A stretch of DNA of 8,671 nucleotides. Origin: Calditrichota bacterium. Its GTDB lineage: Bacteria > Calditrichota > Calditrichia > RBG-13-44-9 > J075. The notes under the pieces were generated by a model that searched no databases, was not told where the DNA came from, and was given only the letters and a program-made list of their open reading frames with translations. Below, piece by piece: positions 1 to 6,493 of this stretch. Each line of letters opens with the position of its first letter. The first letter of the stretch is position 1. Made by a program: the position numbers and the translations under genes. The stretch is taken from assembly GCA_024275555.1 (NCBI GenBank), contig JAJRYW010000194.1, positions 1 through 8,671 of the forward strand, written 5' to 3'.

Positions 1-1040
1 CCCTGCCGGGCCCCGCTCAAGGTTGCCCGGATCTCGGTGGGGTGATGGCCATAGTCGTCGATAACCATAATATCCTGCACATCGGCCTTTAGCTCAAACC
101 GCCGCCGGATGCCGCTGAAACTTTCCAGCCCGGCCCGGATTTTGGAAAAGGGCGCTTCCAGTTCCAACCCCACGGCAATGCCGGCCAGGGCGTTCTGCAC
201 GTTATGCTGACCGGGCATTTTCAGACTCACTTCACCGAGCGCCTTGCCCTGGGCAAGCACCTCAAAACGGCTCTCAAAAGGCAAAAAAGTCAAGTTGCGC
301 GCGGTAACATCGGCCTGGCTGCTAAACCCGTAGGTAGTGACCCGCCGTTTAAAATGGGGCAAAATCTCCTGCACCCCGGGGTTATCCAGGCAGGCAATCA
401 CGCTGCCGAAAAAAGGCACTTTATTGGCAAAAGCGATAAAGGCGTTCTGCAAATCCGCCAAATCCTCGTAGCAGTCCAAATGGTCGGCCTCTACGTTGGT
501 AATTACGGCAATGGTGGGGATCATCGACAGGAAGCTCCGGTCGAACTCATCCGCCTCGGCCACCATAAATTCACTTTCCCCCAGCAGGGCGTTGGCTTCC
601 AGGGAGCGCACCTTTCCACCGATGATCAGGGTGGGATCAAACCCGGCCTCGCTGAGCACCGCCCCGGTGAGCGAGGTGGTGGTGGTTTTGCCGTGCGTGC
701 CGGCAATGGCAATCCCGAATTTCATGCGCATCAGTTCGCCCAGCATTTCCGCCCGCTTGATGACCGGTATTTTCAGCCGATGAGCTTCCTGCACTTCCAC
801 ATTATCCGGGCTGACCGCCGAGGAATAGATCAGCACATCGGCGCCGTGCACCGCCCCGGCCTGGTGGCCCTGGCAGATGGTCGCACCCATCTGTTCCAAC
901 TTGTCGGTGAGGTCGCTTTTTTGCATATCCGAGCCGCTGACGGTGTAGCCTAAATTCAGCAACACCTCGGCAATGCCGCTCATGCCAATCCCGCCAATCC
1001 CGACAAAGTGAATGTTTCGTATTTTTCCGAATATCATCAT
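1..1040 (-). CDS. murC: UDP-N-acetylmuramate--L-alanine ligase, 3' end beyond the window
   Basis: MurC adds L-alanine to UDP-MurNAc using ATP, the first peptide-forming step of cytoplasmic peptidoglycan precursor synthesis. I translated 346 codons from the ATG at 1040 to the left edge with no stop; two bases of codon 347 remain. The N-terminal Rossmann motif HFVGIGGIGMSGIA is at residues 11-24, the P-loop GTHGKTTTT at 114-122, the central motif EADEFDRSFL at 162-171, GQHNVQNALA at 277-286 and DDYGHHPTE at 328-336, all diagnostic of MurC rather than other Mur ligases. Family members are about 460-490 residues, so roughly 110-140 C-terminal residues are missing here. Two ATG codons are adjacent (1040 and 1037); an in-frame TGA lies a few codons upstream, so the start cannot be further out. 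The ribosome binding site is weak. It is the last dcw gene seen and is separated from murG by a repeat-rich spacer. Confidence 0.97.
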   Translation of the reverse strand, partial: MMIFGKIRNIHFVGIGGIGMSGIAEVLLNLGYTVSGSDMQKSDLTDKLEQMGATICQGHQAGAVHGADVLIYSSAVSPDNVEVQEAHRLKIPVIKRAEMLGELMRMKFGIAIAGTHGKTTTTSLTGAVLSEAGFDPTLIIGGKVRSLEANALLGESEFMVAEADEFDRSFLSMIPTIAVITNVEADHLDCYEDLADLQNAFIAFANKVPFFGSVIACLDNPGVQEILPHFKRRVTTYGFSSQADVTARNLTFLPFESRFEVLAQGKALGEVSLKMPGQHNVQNALAGIAVGLELEAPFSKIRAGLESFSGIRRRFELKADVQDIMVIDDYGHHPTEIRATLSGARQ

Positions 1041-1104
1041 GTTTTTTTCAGTTCCCGAATTTCACGGACATGTTTATAATCTGTTTAACCTCTAAGTACC
1101 CATA

Positions 1105-1227
1105 CAAAGCCGCTAAGGCGCAAAGCAATAATCAATATGATTTACACAAAGAAAAATGCGTTTTTCTGCTTTGCATAAAACACATCATTAAACTTTTTTT
1201 TCTCTTCTTTGCGGCCTGGCGTCTTGG
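1105..1227. repeat. Pair of facing CTTTGCG-type repeats around a short hairpin
   Basis: Two 21-base units face each other at 1105-1125 and 1207-1227. The reverse complement of the first begins CTTTGCGCCTTAGCGG and the second begins CTTTGCGGCCTGGCGT; by hand they agree at 16 of 21 positions. About 81 bases separate them, including the perfect 7-bp stem with TGCG loop at 1150-1167. The units are built from short near-repeats of the form CTTxGCGx with a period of about 8. I recall similar motifs as common dispersed intergenic repeats in environmental bacterial genomes, but cannot confirm that here. Confidence 0.6.
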
Positions 1228-1313
1228 CGTGCGGCACTATTTCGGATAATTGACTGAATATTGTCCCTTATCCTTGCCTCTTCCCAAATTTTCAACGTTC
1301 TGAAATTTCTCAT
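1188..1313 (-). pseudogene. Remnant of a four-helix-bundle (23S rRNA intervening-sequence protein-like) gene
   Basis: An open frame of 41 codons starts with MRNFRTLKIWEEA. This matches the N-terminal signature I know for the 23S rRNA intervening-sequence / S23 four-helix-bundle family, roughly M(K/R)NFRxLxVWQKA. Family proteins are about 115-130 residues with four helices; here similarity stops after about 13 residues and the frame runs straight into the CTTTGCG-type repeat at 1207-1227, giving a basic tail (RPQRREKKV) that resembles nothing in the family. An AGGA at 1326-1323, 9 nt before the ATG, looks like the original ribosome binding site. The frame can be extended upstream to 1382, but that part is encoded by the heptamer array and overlaps the murG stop, so I do not use it. 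The likely origin is an internal deletion. The family match rests on a short stretch. Confidence 0.5.
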
Positions 1314-1333
1314 TATTTCTGGTCCTAAACAAA

Positions 1334-1368
1334 AGCTAACATCTAACGGCCAATAGCCAACAGCTAAC
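1334..1368. repeat. Five in-phase heptamers downstream of murG
   Basis: The plus strand reads agctaac, atctaac, ggccaat, agccaac, agctaac as consecutive 7-base units without a gap. On the minus strand, the transcribed orientation, the core unit is GTTGGCT/GTTAGCT. This is a one-base variant, after rotation, of the TTGGCTC units between mraY and murF, but in the opposite orientation. The array lies 6 bp past the murG stop and just upstream of the gene remnant. Confidence 0.7.
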
Positions 1369-1374
1369 GGTCGT

Positions 1375-2490
1375 TTAACCAATCAATTCCAAAATCTCCC
1401 GGCTGATTTTTTCCGCCGCGTCCGGGCGAGCCAGGCGTTGCCAGGCCCGGGCCTGCTTCTGGCGCAATTCCGGGTCGTCTAATATCGTTTGCAATTTGAT
1501 TTTCAGTTCCTGCTCCCACCCTTCGCCTTCGCGCACCATCAAAGCGGCGCCGGCTTCTTCCATCAGCCGGGAGTTGTGTTCCTGGTGATTGGCGGCCGCG
1601 TGCGGATAGGGAATCAGGATGGCCGGTTTGGCGGTCAGGGCCAGTTCCGCTAAAGTGAGCGCCCCGGCGCGGCAGACAACCACATCTGCTGCTGTGTAAG
1701 CGGCGCCCATCTCCTGCACAAAAGCCATCACCTTTACGGTGGTGTTGTGGCTCTCCACCTGCTTCATCACCGTTTCGTACTGGCTCTCGCCGGTTTGCCA
1801 GAGCACCTGGAGCGGATACTTGCGACTGAGTTCCGGCAACAGCTTGATCATGGCCTGGTTTATCGACCGCGCTCCCTGGCTGCCTCCAAAGATAAACAGG
1901 GTCAACCGCCCCGGGTCAAATCCCCAGTGGGCCAGGGCCTGGCGGCGATCCATCGCGGTTAACTCTTTGCGCACCGGGTTGCCGGTTACCACAATTTTCC
2001 CGGCGTATTTTTCCAGGTGTTTGCGGGTTCCCTCGAAAGAGAGGCATATTTTCCGGGCATAGCGGGCCAGCAATCGCGTGGTGACGCCGGGATAGACATC
2101 CTGCTCTTCGATCAACACCGGCACTTTCATTTTGGCGGCCATGTAAAGCACCGGCCCGCTGACATATCCGCCGGCGCCCACCGCCACGTGCGGTTGAAAT
2201 CGTTTGATGATCCGGCGGCTTTTCCACAAGCTGGCCAGGAGTTTTACCGGGAACAGCAAATTTTTTAAGCGCAGGCCCCGGGCAAAACCGGAAATCCACA
2301 GTGTTTCCATGGCAATATTGTAGCGGGGCACGATGCGCGTTTCAATACCGTCTCTGCCGCCGACATAGAGGAACTCGAAGTTGCCCAGTTCCCGCAAAGC
2401 GGCGATGGTAGCCAGGGCCGGATAAACATGCCCGCCGGTGCCGCCGCCGGCAATCAGCACCCGTTTGGGAAGAAACTCCTGTCGTTTCAT
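1375..2490 (-). CDS. murG: UDP-GlcNAc--lipid I N-acetylglucosaminyltransferase, makes lipid II
   Basis: MurG transfers GlcNAc from UDP-GlcNAc to lipid I on the cytoplasmic face of the membrane, producing lipid II. The protein is a GT-B fold enzyme of 371 residues from the start chosen here, close to the usual 350-370. Visible motifs: the N-terminal glycine loop GGGTGGH at 15-21, GAGGYVSGP at 105-113, FGGSQGARS at 201-209, and the UDP-GlcNAc-binding region CRAGALTLAEL at 273-283, followed by NHQEHN at 301-306. I chose the ATG at 2490 because GGAGG lies 9 nt upstream (2504-2500) and family proteins begin only a few residues before the first glycine loop. ATGs at 2550 and 2517 are in frame but lack a ribosome binding site and would add an odd Arg/Lys-rich leader. 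One oddity is EEQD at 128-131, where the family usually has an EQN. It follows ftsW after 102 bp. Confidence 0.96.
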   Translation of the reverse strand: MKRQEFLPKRVLIAGGGTGGHVYPALATIAALRELGNFEFLYVGGRDGIETRIVPRYNIAMETLWISGFARGLRLKNLLFPVKLLASLWKSRRIIKRFQPHVAVGAGGYVSGPVLYMAAKMKVPVLIEEQDVYPGVTTRLLARYARKICLSFEGTRKHLEKYAGKIVVTGNPVRKELTAMDRRQALAHWGFDPGRLTLFIFGGSQGARSINQAMIKLLPELSRKYPLQVLWQTGESQYETVMKQVESHNTTVKVMAFVQEMGAAYTAADVVVCRAGALTLAELALTAKPAILIPYPHAAANHQEHNSRLMEEAGAALMVREGEGWEQELKIKLQTILDDPELRQKQARAWQRLARPDAAEKISREILELIG

Positions 2491-2498
2491 CGCCCGGC

Positions 2499-2514
2499 GC
2501 CTCCGTTTGGAGGC
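2499..2514 (-). promoter_or_regulatory. Hairpin containing the murG ribosome binding site
   Basis: On the minus strand the sequence is GCCTCC-AAAC-GGAGGC: a perfect 6-bp, GC-rich stem with a 4-base loop. The 3' arm contains the GGAGG that lies 9 nt before the murG ATG at 2490, so in the mRNA the ribosome binding site would be base-paired. The base pairing is directly visible; a role in limiting murG translation is inference. Translation starting at the upstream in-frame ATG at 2550 would melt the hairpin. Confidence 0.6.
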
Positions 2515-2592
2515 CATGGTGGAAAATATTTTCTCATCGATTCTTACCATTTGCTAGCGATCATCATAGACGCCGTTTGTTTTCTGTTTTTG

Positions 2593-3777
2593 CTATTTGG
2601 AACGCCGCCGGCTCCGGGTGGAAATCCGGCTACCGCCTTTGGCGCTTTTCATGCGATTCATAGATGTATAAAAACTCCGGTAGCGACTGGCGGCCGTCAT
2701 CCCCGGAAGGGAATTGGCCAGCCTGAGCAAGATCCCCGCGTAGGCCGCACTAACCAGCAGGGCGGTTCCCCCATAGCTGATGAAGGGCAACGGCAAGCCG
2801 GTGGCCGGCAGCAATCGCAGGGTAACCATCATATTGATCATAGCATAGTAGACAAAATGAGCCGTGATGCCAACGGTCAGGTAGAGAAAAAAACGGTCGG
2901 GAATCTGCCGGGCAATCCGGAGGCCCCGAACCAGGATAATGACAAATAAGCTCAACACCGCCAGGGTTCCGATCAGCCCCCACTCTTCCCCGATAATGGC
3001 AAAGATAAAATCTGTGTGGGCCTCCGGAAGAAAGAACATTTTCTGGGTGCTTCCGGCAAATCCCACCCCGGAGATTCCCCCGTGGCCCAAACTTACCAGC
3101 GACTGCTGCACCTGGTAACCGGCGCCCTGTAAATCCTGACCGGGGTTGAGGAACGAGAGTAAGCGTTTCATTTGATAGGGGCGCAGGAATAAGGTCAAGG
3201 CCATCACGGGCGCCACCGCCAGGCCGGTCAGGCCCAGGTGGGATAAACGCACCGGGGCAACAAACAGCATGGTCAGGCCAATCAGCACCAGCATCATCGC
3301 GCTGCTGAAATCCGGCTGCAGCAGCACCAGCAGGGCAAAGAGGCCCAGGTAAAACAAATGCGGAAAGAGCCCCTCGCTGTAGCTGGACAAATCTTTTTCC
3401 TTGCGGCTCAGGGAGTCGGCAAAGAAGAGGATCAGGGAAAACTTGGCCACATCGACGGCCTGGAAGTGCACCGGCCCGATAGTAATCCAGCGGCTTTTCT
3501 GCACAAAGGCTGCCCAGACCAGCAAAAGCAGGCTGATCAGCAAAGGCGCCCAGGTAAACCCACGCAGCTTTTCCAACGGTACGCTGTAGAAAATCGCCAT
3601 TACGATCAACCCCAGAAACAAGTGCAGCAGGTAGCGCTTGAGGAAGAAAAAATGATCCCCATAGTACTGCCGGGCGTAGAAGGCGCTGGCGCTGTAAACC
3701 ATGATGATCCCCAGGAGCATCAGCAGAAAAAAAACGGCAACCAGCCAACTGTCGATGTAGCGTTTATTCATGGTCAT
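2593..3777 (-). CDS. ftsW: SEDS-family septal peptidoglycan glycosyltransferase FtsW
   Basis: FtsW is a polytopic membrane protein that polymerises lipid II at the division septum together with a class B penicillin-binding protein. The 394-residue product starts with a short polar N-terminus and shows about ten hydrophobic segments. Family motifs: QPDFSSA at 154-160, GHGGISGVGFAGSTQK at 231-246, PEAHTDFIF at 251-259 (its Asp256 corresponds, as I recall, to the essential SEDS aspartate) and LPATGLPLPFISYGGTALL at 313-331. Its position between murD and murG favours FtsW over the paralogue RodA. The segment that usually reads FQPSExxK is FQAVDVAK at 105-112. The C-terminus is a basic Ser/Arg-rich tail. 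The start at 3777 has an in-frame ATG two codons later; an AAGAAG lies closely upstream and could serve either. Only 19 bp separate it from murD, so they are surely co-transcribed. Confidence 0.96.
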   Translation of the reverse strand: MTMNKRYIDSWLVAVFFLLMLLGIIMVYSASAFYARQYYGDHFFFLKRYLLHLFLGLIVMAIFYSVPLEKLRGFTWAPLLISLLLLVWAAFVQKSRWITIGPVHFQAVDVAKFSLILFFADSLSRKEKDLSSYSEGLFPHLFYLGLFALLVLLQPDFSSAMMLVLIGLTMLFVAPVRLSHLGLTGLAVAPVMALTLFLRPYQMKRLLSFLNPGQDLQGAGYQVQQSLVSLGHGGISGVGFAGSTQKMFFLPEAHTDFIFAIIGEEWGLIGTLAVLSLFVIILVRGLRIARQIPDRFFLYLTVGITAHFVYYAMINMMVTLRLLPATGLPLPFISYGGTALLVSAAYAGILLRLANSLPGMTAASRYRSFYTSMNRMKSAKGGSRISTRSRRRSK

Positions 3778-3796
3778 TTTCTTCTTTCGGGGATGA

Positions 3797-5194
3797 TCAG
3801 GCCGTTCCGCCGGATTTCCCCAGTTGGTGTACTATTTTCTTAAATTGGCGTCCCCGATCTTCGTAGTCGCGGAACATATCGAAACTGGAGCAGGCCGGGG
3901 AGAGCACTACCACGTCCCCGGGTTGCGCCAGGGCCGCCGCTTTTTTAACGGCCTGCAATAAGGATGATTCCGGATACACCGGCACAGCGGCGTTCCAGGC
4001 TTGCTGCATTTTAGGCGCGGCCTGCCCGATCACCACGGCCGCCCGGGCATGTTCTTTCAGCAGCGGGTTCAGTTCCGCAAAATCGCCGCCTTTATCTTTG
4101 CCGCCGGCGATGAGCACAATCTTCTCCGGAAAACTTTGCAGTGCATAGCCCAGGGAGGCCACGGTGGTGGCTTTGGAATCGTTATAATAGGAGACCCCCT
4201 CAAATTGTCCCACCGGCTCCAGGCGGTGCTCTACCCCCGGAAAGGCTTGCAGCTCCCGCCCGATCACCTGGGGGGAGACGCCGTAAATGAAGGCCAGCAA
4301 AGCCGCAACGGTCATATTATAGCGGTTGTGCGGGCCGCGCAGATGAGGCTGCCGCACCGGAATCCGCACCGGGCGTCCCGACAGGCGGATGTGAATCTCG
4401 CCGTCCTTCCAAAAGGCCCCTTCTTCCACACTGCGCCGGATGCTGAACGGAAGCTTGGCCGCCGGAGAGTCTTGCACACGCCGGCTCAGTTCGGGATCGT
4501 CGGCATTGTAGATAAGCTGGTCTTCCCCGTCCAGGTTGCGGATGACCTGCATCTTGGCCCGGATATACGCTTCATAATCCGCGTAGCGATCCAGGTGATT
4601 GGGAGAAAGATTTAAAATAACCGCCTGCCGGGGATGGAAGTTGAAAATGGTTTCCATCTGGAAGCTGCTCACCTCCACCACGGCAACCGATGCATCGGGA
4701 TAAGCGCGCACCTGCTCGGCCAGCGGGGCGCCGATATTTCCGCCGACAATCAGTTCCGGGTAGCGATGCTTCAGCAGCGCCCCCATCAGCAGGGTGGTGG
4801 TGGTTTTGCCGTTGCTGCCGGTCACCGCAATCATAGGGCTGTCGCAAAACCAGGAGGCCATTTCCAGCTCGCCCAGCACCGGGAGACGGGCTTGCAAAGC
4901 CGACTGCACCGCCGGAACGGTGATGGGAATGCCCGGGCTAATGGCCATCAGATCGGCTTCCAATATTTTGGGGGAATGCCCGCCGAACTCACAGCGAATG
5001 CCCCGTTTTTCCAACGCCGTAACGCTGATTTCCACCTCGCCGGCCGATCGCTGGTCGCTGAGGAACACCTGTGCGCCATGATCCGAGAGCAGCCGGGCCA
5101 GGGCCAGGCCGGAGCGGGCCGCGCCCAGTACGGTAACACGCACCCCTTTTAAGCGCTTCCGGTTCTCACGGTTGTCATCAGAAATTTGAAACAC
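3797..5194 (-). CDS. murD: UDP-N-acetylmuramoyl-L-alanine--D-glutamate ligase
   Basis: MurD is the cytoplasmic ATP-dependent ligase that adds D-glutamate to UDP-MurNAc-L-Ala. The 465-residue product has the three Mur ligase domains: an N-terminal Rossmann-like domain starting VTVLGAARSGLALA at 20-33, the ATPase domain with P-loop TGSNGKTTTT at 125-134, and the C-terminal domain with YNDSKATT at 337-344, AGGKDKGGDF at 363-372 and SPACSSFDMFRDYEDRG at 432-448. Lys214 in AYIRAKMQVI is the likely carbamylated lysine. These features, especially the SPACSSFDMF block, separate MurD from MurC, MurE and MurF. The start is GTG at 5194; an upstream AAGGAG (5206-5201) at 6-nt spacing makes it convincing. 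A non-standard start with a strong ribosome binding site is the only departure from the neighbours. Length is normal for the family (about 440-460). Confidence 0.97.
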   Translation of the reverse strand: MFQISDDNRENRKRLKGVRVTVLGAARSGLALARLLSDHGAQVFLSDQRSAGEVEISVTALEKRGIRCEFGGHSPKILEADLMAISPGIPITVPAVQSALQARLPVLGELEMASWFCDSPMIAVTGSNGKTTTTLLMGALLKHRYPELIVGGNIGAPLAEQVRAYPDASVAVVEVSSFQMETIFNFHPRQAVILNLSPNHLDRYADYEAYIRAKMQVIRNLDGEDQLIYNADDPELSRRVQDSPAAKLPFSIRRSVEEGAFWKDGEIHIRLSGRPVRIPVRQPHLRGPHNRYNMTVAALLAFIYGVSPQVIGRELQAFPGVEHRLEPVGQFEGVSYYNDSKATTVASLGYALQSFPEKIVLIAGGKDKGGDFAELNPLLKEHARAAVVIGQAAPKMQQAWNAAVPVYPESSLLQAVKKAAALAQPGDVVVLSPACSSFDMFRDYEDRGRQFKKIVHQLGKSGGTA

Positions 5195-5200
5195 GATATT

Positions 5201-5206
5201 CTCCTT
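5201..5206 (-). promoter_or_regulatory. Ribosome binding site of murD, decides the GTG start
   Basis: AAGGAG on the minus strand with a 6-nt spacer (AATATC) before GTG at 5194. It is the best Shine-Dalgarno sequence in the window and supports a GTG start. The ATG near 5217 is in another frame. Confidence 0.85.
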
Positions 5207-5294
5207 GCGGCTTCCATGCCCTCTTTCAACAACATTTGTCGATCTATAGAATAGTTGCGTTTAAAGCTCTTCTTTTCCCGGCGCTCCAAAAAAC

Positions 5295-6404
5295 TCAGCG
5301 GACTTTAAAGGTTGCCAGGCTTAGCAGGGCCAGTAAAATCCCGATAATCCAGAGCCTTACTACCACTTTGGACTCCGCCCAGCCCTTCAGCTCAAAATGA
5401 TGATGCAGCGGGGCCATTTTAAATATCCGCCGGCCCTCGCCATATTTTTTTCGGGTGTATTTAAAGTAGCTGGTCTGGATGATGACGCTGGCGGTTTCGG
5501 CGACAAACACCCCCCCGATCAGCAATAGCACAATTTCCTTTTTGACCAGCACCGCCACGGCGCCCAGGGTTGCCCCCAGGGCCAGGGAGCCGGTGTCGCC
5601 CATAAACACCTCGGCCGGATGGGCATTGTACCACAAAAACCCCATCGCCGCGCCGACAATGGCCAGGGAATACACGGTCAGCTCTCCGCTGCCGGGGAGG
5701 AAGATGATGTTCAGATAATCGCTGAACACGGCGTGGCCGGTGACGTAGCTGATCCCGGCAAAGGCCAGCATAGAAATGGCGATCAGCCCGGTGGCCAGGC
5801 CGTCCAACCCGTCGGTCAGGTTAACCGCATTGGAAAACCCGGTGATCACAAACACCACCAGCGGGATGTATAAAATTCCGAAATCAATCTCCAGGTTTTT
5901 AAAAAAGGGCACGCTGGTGTTGTCGTTAATCCCCCGGGCAACAAACTCCGGGTTAAAATAGATTAAGCTGCCCAGCAGCAGTCCCAGGGAAATCTGCCCG
6001 ATCAGTTTATAGCGCCCGATCAGACCCCGTTTCATTTTCTTGACCACTTTGAGATAATCATCCACAAAACCGACCACCCCCATCCACAGGGTTGCCAGGA
6101 AAACCATCTGGATGTAAAAATTACCCAGTTTCCCCCACAAGAGCACGGAGATGCCTACGGCGGCCAGGATAATCAGCCCGCCCATCGTGGGGGTGCCGCG
6201 TTTAGCCTGGTGGCTTTCCGGGCCGTCGTGCCGGATTTCTTCCCCCATTTGGTGCTGATGCAGTTTGCGGATAATCCGCGGGCCGATCACAAAGCTGAAC
6301 AGCAGCGCAGTAATCGCTGCCAGAGACGCCCGAACAGTGATGTACCGGAAAACATTGAACCCGAAAAAGATGTCTCGGAACTGGAATAGAAAATCGGCTA
6401 ACAT
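5295..6404 (-). CDS. mraY: Phospho-N-acetylmuramoyl-pentapeptide transferase, makes lipid I
   Basis: MraY is the integral membrane enzyme that transfers phospho-MurNAc-pentapeptide to undecaprenyl phosphate, giving lipid I. The product is 369 residues, typical for the family (about 320-370), with about ten hydrophobic segments. Signatures are KRGTPTMGG at 68-76, VDDYLK at 114-119 with the Asp pair 115/116, NAVNLTDGLDGLA at 182-194, FMGDTGSLALG at 257-267 with the magnesium-binding Asp260, and the histidine loop MAPLHHHFELKGW at 330-342. All catalytic residues expected of MraY are present. The ATG at 6404 is preceded by GAGGA at 6419-6415 with a 10-nt spacer. It follows murF after an 89-bp spacer that holds the heptamer array, and precedes murD by 100 bp in which I see nothing distinctive apart from the murD ribosome binding site. 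Confidence 0.97.
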   Translation of the reverse strand: MLADFLFQFRDIFFGFNVFRYITVRASLAAITALLFSFVIGPRIIRKLHQHQMGEEIRHDGPESHQAKRGTPTMGGLIILAAVGISVLLWGKLGNFYIQMVFLATLWMGVVGFVDDYLKVVKKMKRGLIGRYKLIGQISLGLLLGSLIYFNPEFVARGINDNTSVPFFKNLEIDFGILYIPLVVFVITGFSNAVNLTDGLDGLATGLIAISMLAFAGISYVTGHAVFSDYLNIIFLPGSGELTVYSLAIVGAAMGFLWYNAHPAEVFMGDTGSLALGATLGAVAVLVKKEIVLLLIGGVFVAETASVIIQTSYFKYTRKKYGEGRRIFKMAPLHHHFELKGWAESKVVVRLWIIGILLALLSLATFKVR

Positions 6405-6436
6405 TAGTTAAGCATCCTCAAAATTATCCCTGCATT

Positions 6437-6492
6437 TTGGCTCTTGGCCCTTGGCTCCCGGCTCTTGGCTCTTTAATCTTTAATCTTTAATC
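6437..6492. repeat. Eight in-phase heptamers between murF and mraY
   Basis: On the plus strand eight 7-base units follow each other without interruption: ttggctc, ttggccc, ttggctc, ccggctc, ttggctc, then tttaatc three times. The phase is kept across the change from the GC-rich to the AT-rich unit. The array ends one base from the murF stop codon and fills most of the 89-bp murF-mraY spacer, leaving the mraY ribosome binding site outside it. The GC-rich unit is nearly the same heptamer as in the murG-murC spacer, inverted. Confidence 0.85.
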
Positions 6493-6493
6493 T

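Larger units (their letters stand above)
1041..1374. other. murG-murC spacer, repeat-rich, no intact gene
   Basis: This 334-bp spacer is far more AT-rich than the flanking genes. From the murG side it holds five in-phase heptamers, a gene remnant, two facing CTTTGCG-type repeats and a short A/T hairpin; each is listed separately. The hairpin at 1150-1156/1161-1167 has arms agaaaaa and tttttct around a TGCG loop. It is too AT-rich to call an intrinsic terminator with confidence. I see no convincing sigma-70 promoter in front of murC, so whether murC is still co-transcribed with murG is open. Confidence 0.7.

Noticed and set aside
675..686. GGT triplet runs (also 4793-4804 and 7508-7516) with very similar flanks
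   Set aside because: They encode the threonine run of the P-loop GKTTT(T) in murC, murD and murF; similarity is due to the shared ATP-binding motif, not to a mobile repeat.
204..953. Long plus-strand open frames opposite murC, and similar ones opposite murD, murF and ftsW
   Set aside because: They are antisense to strongly conserved Mur and FtsW motifs, have odd His/Gln/Gly-rich compositions, and no family resemblance; they follow from GC-rich codons on the minus strand.
1150..1167. Hairpin with T run as a possible terminator after the gene remnant
   Set aside because: The stem is almost all A-T and the T tract is part of the stem itself, so it does not have the form of an intrinsic terminator.
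1314..1382. N-terminal extension of the gene remnant up to 1382
   Set aside because: The added residues are a translation of the heptamer array and overlap the murG stop; the AGGA before 1313 fits a start there.
2491..2550. murG starting at the ATG at 2550 or 2517
   Set aside because: Neither has a ribosome binding site, both add a basic leader not seen in the family, and GGAGG is well placed for 2490.
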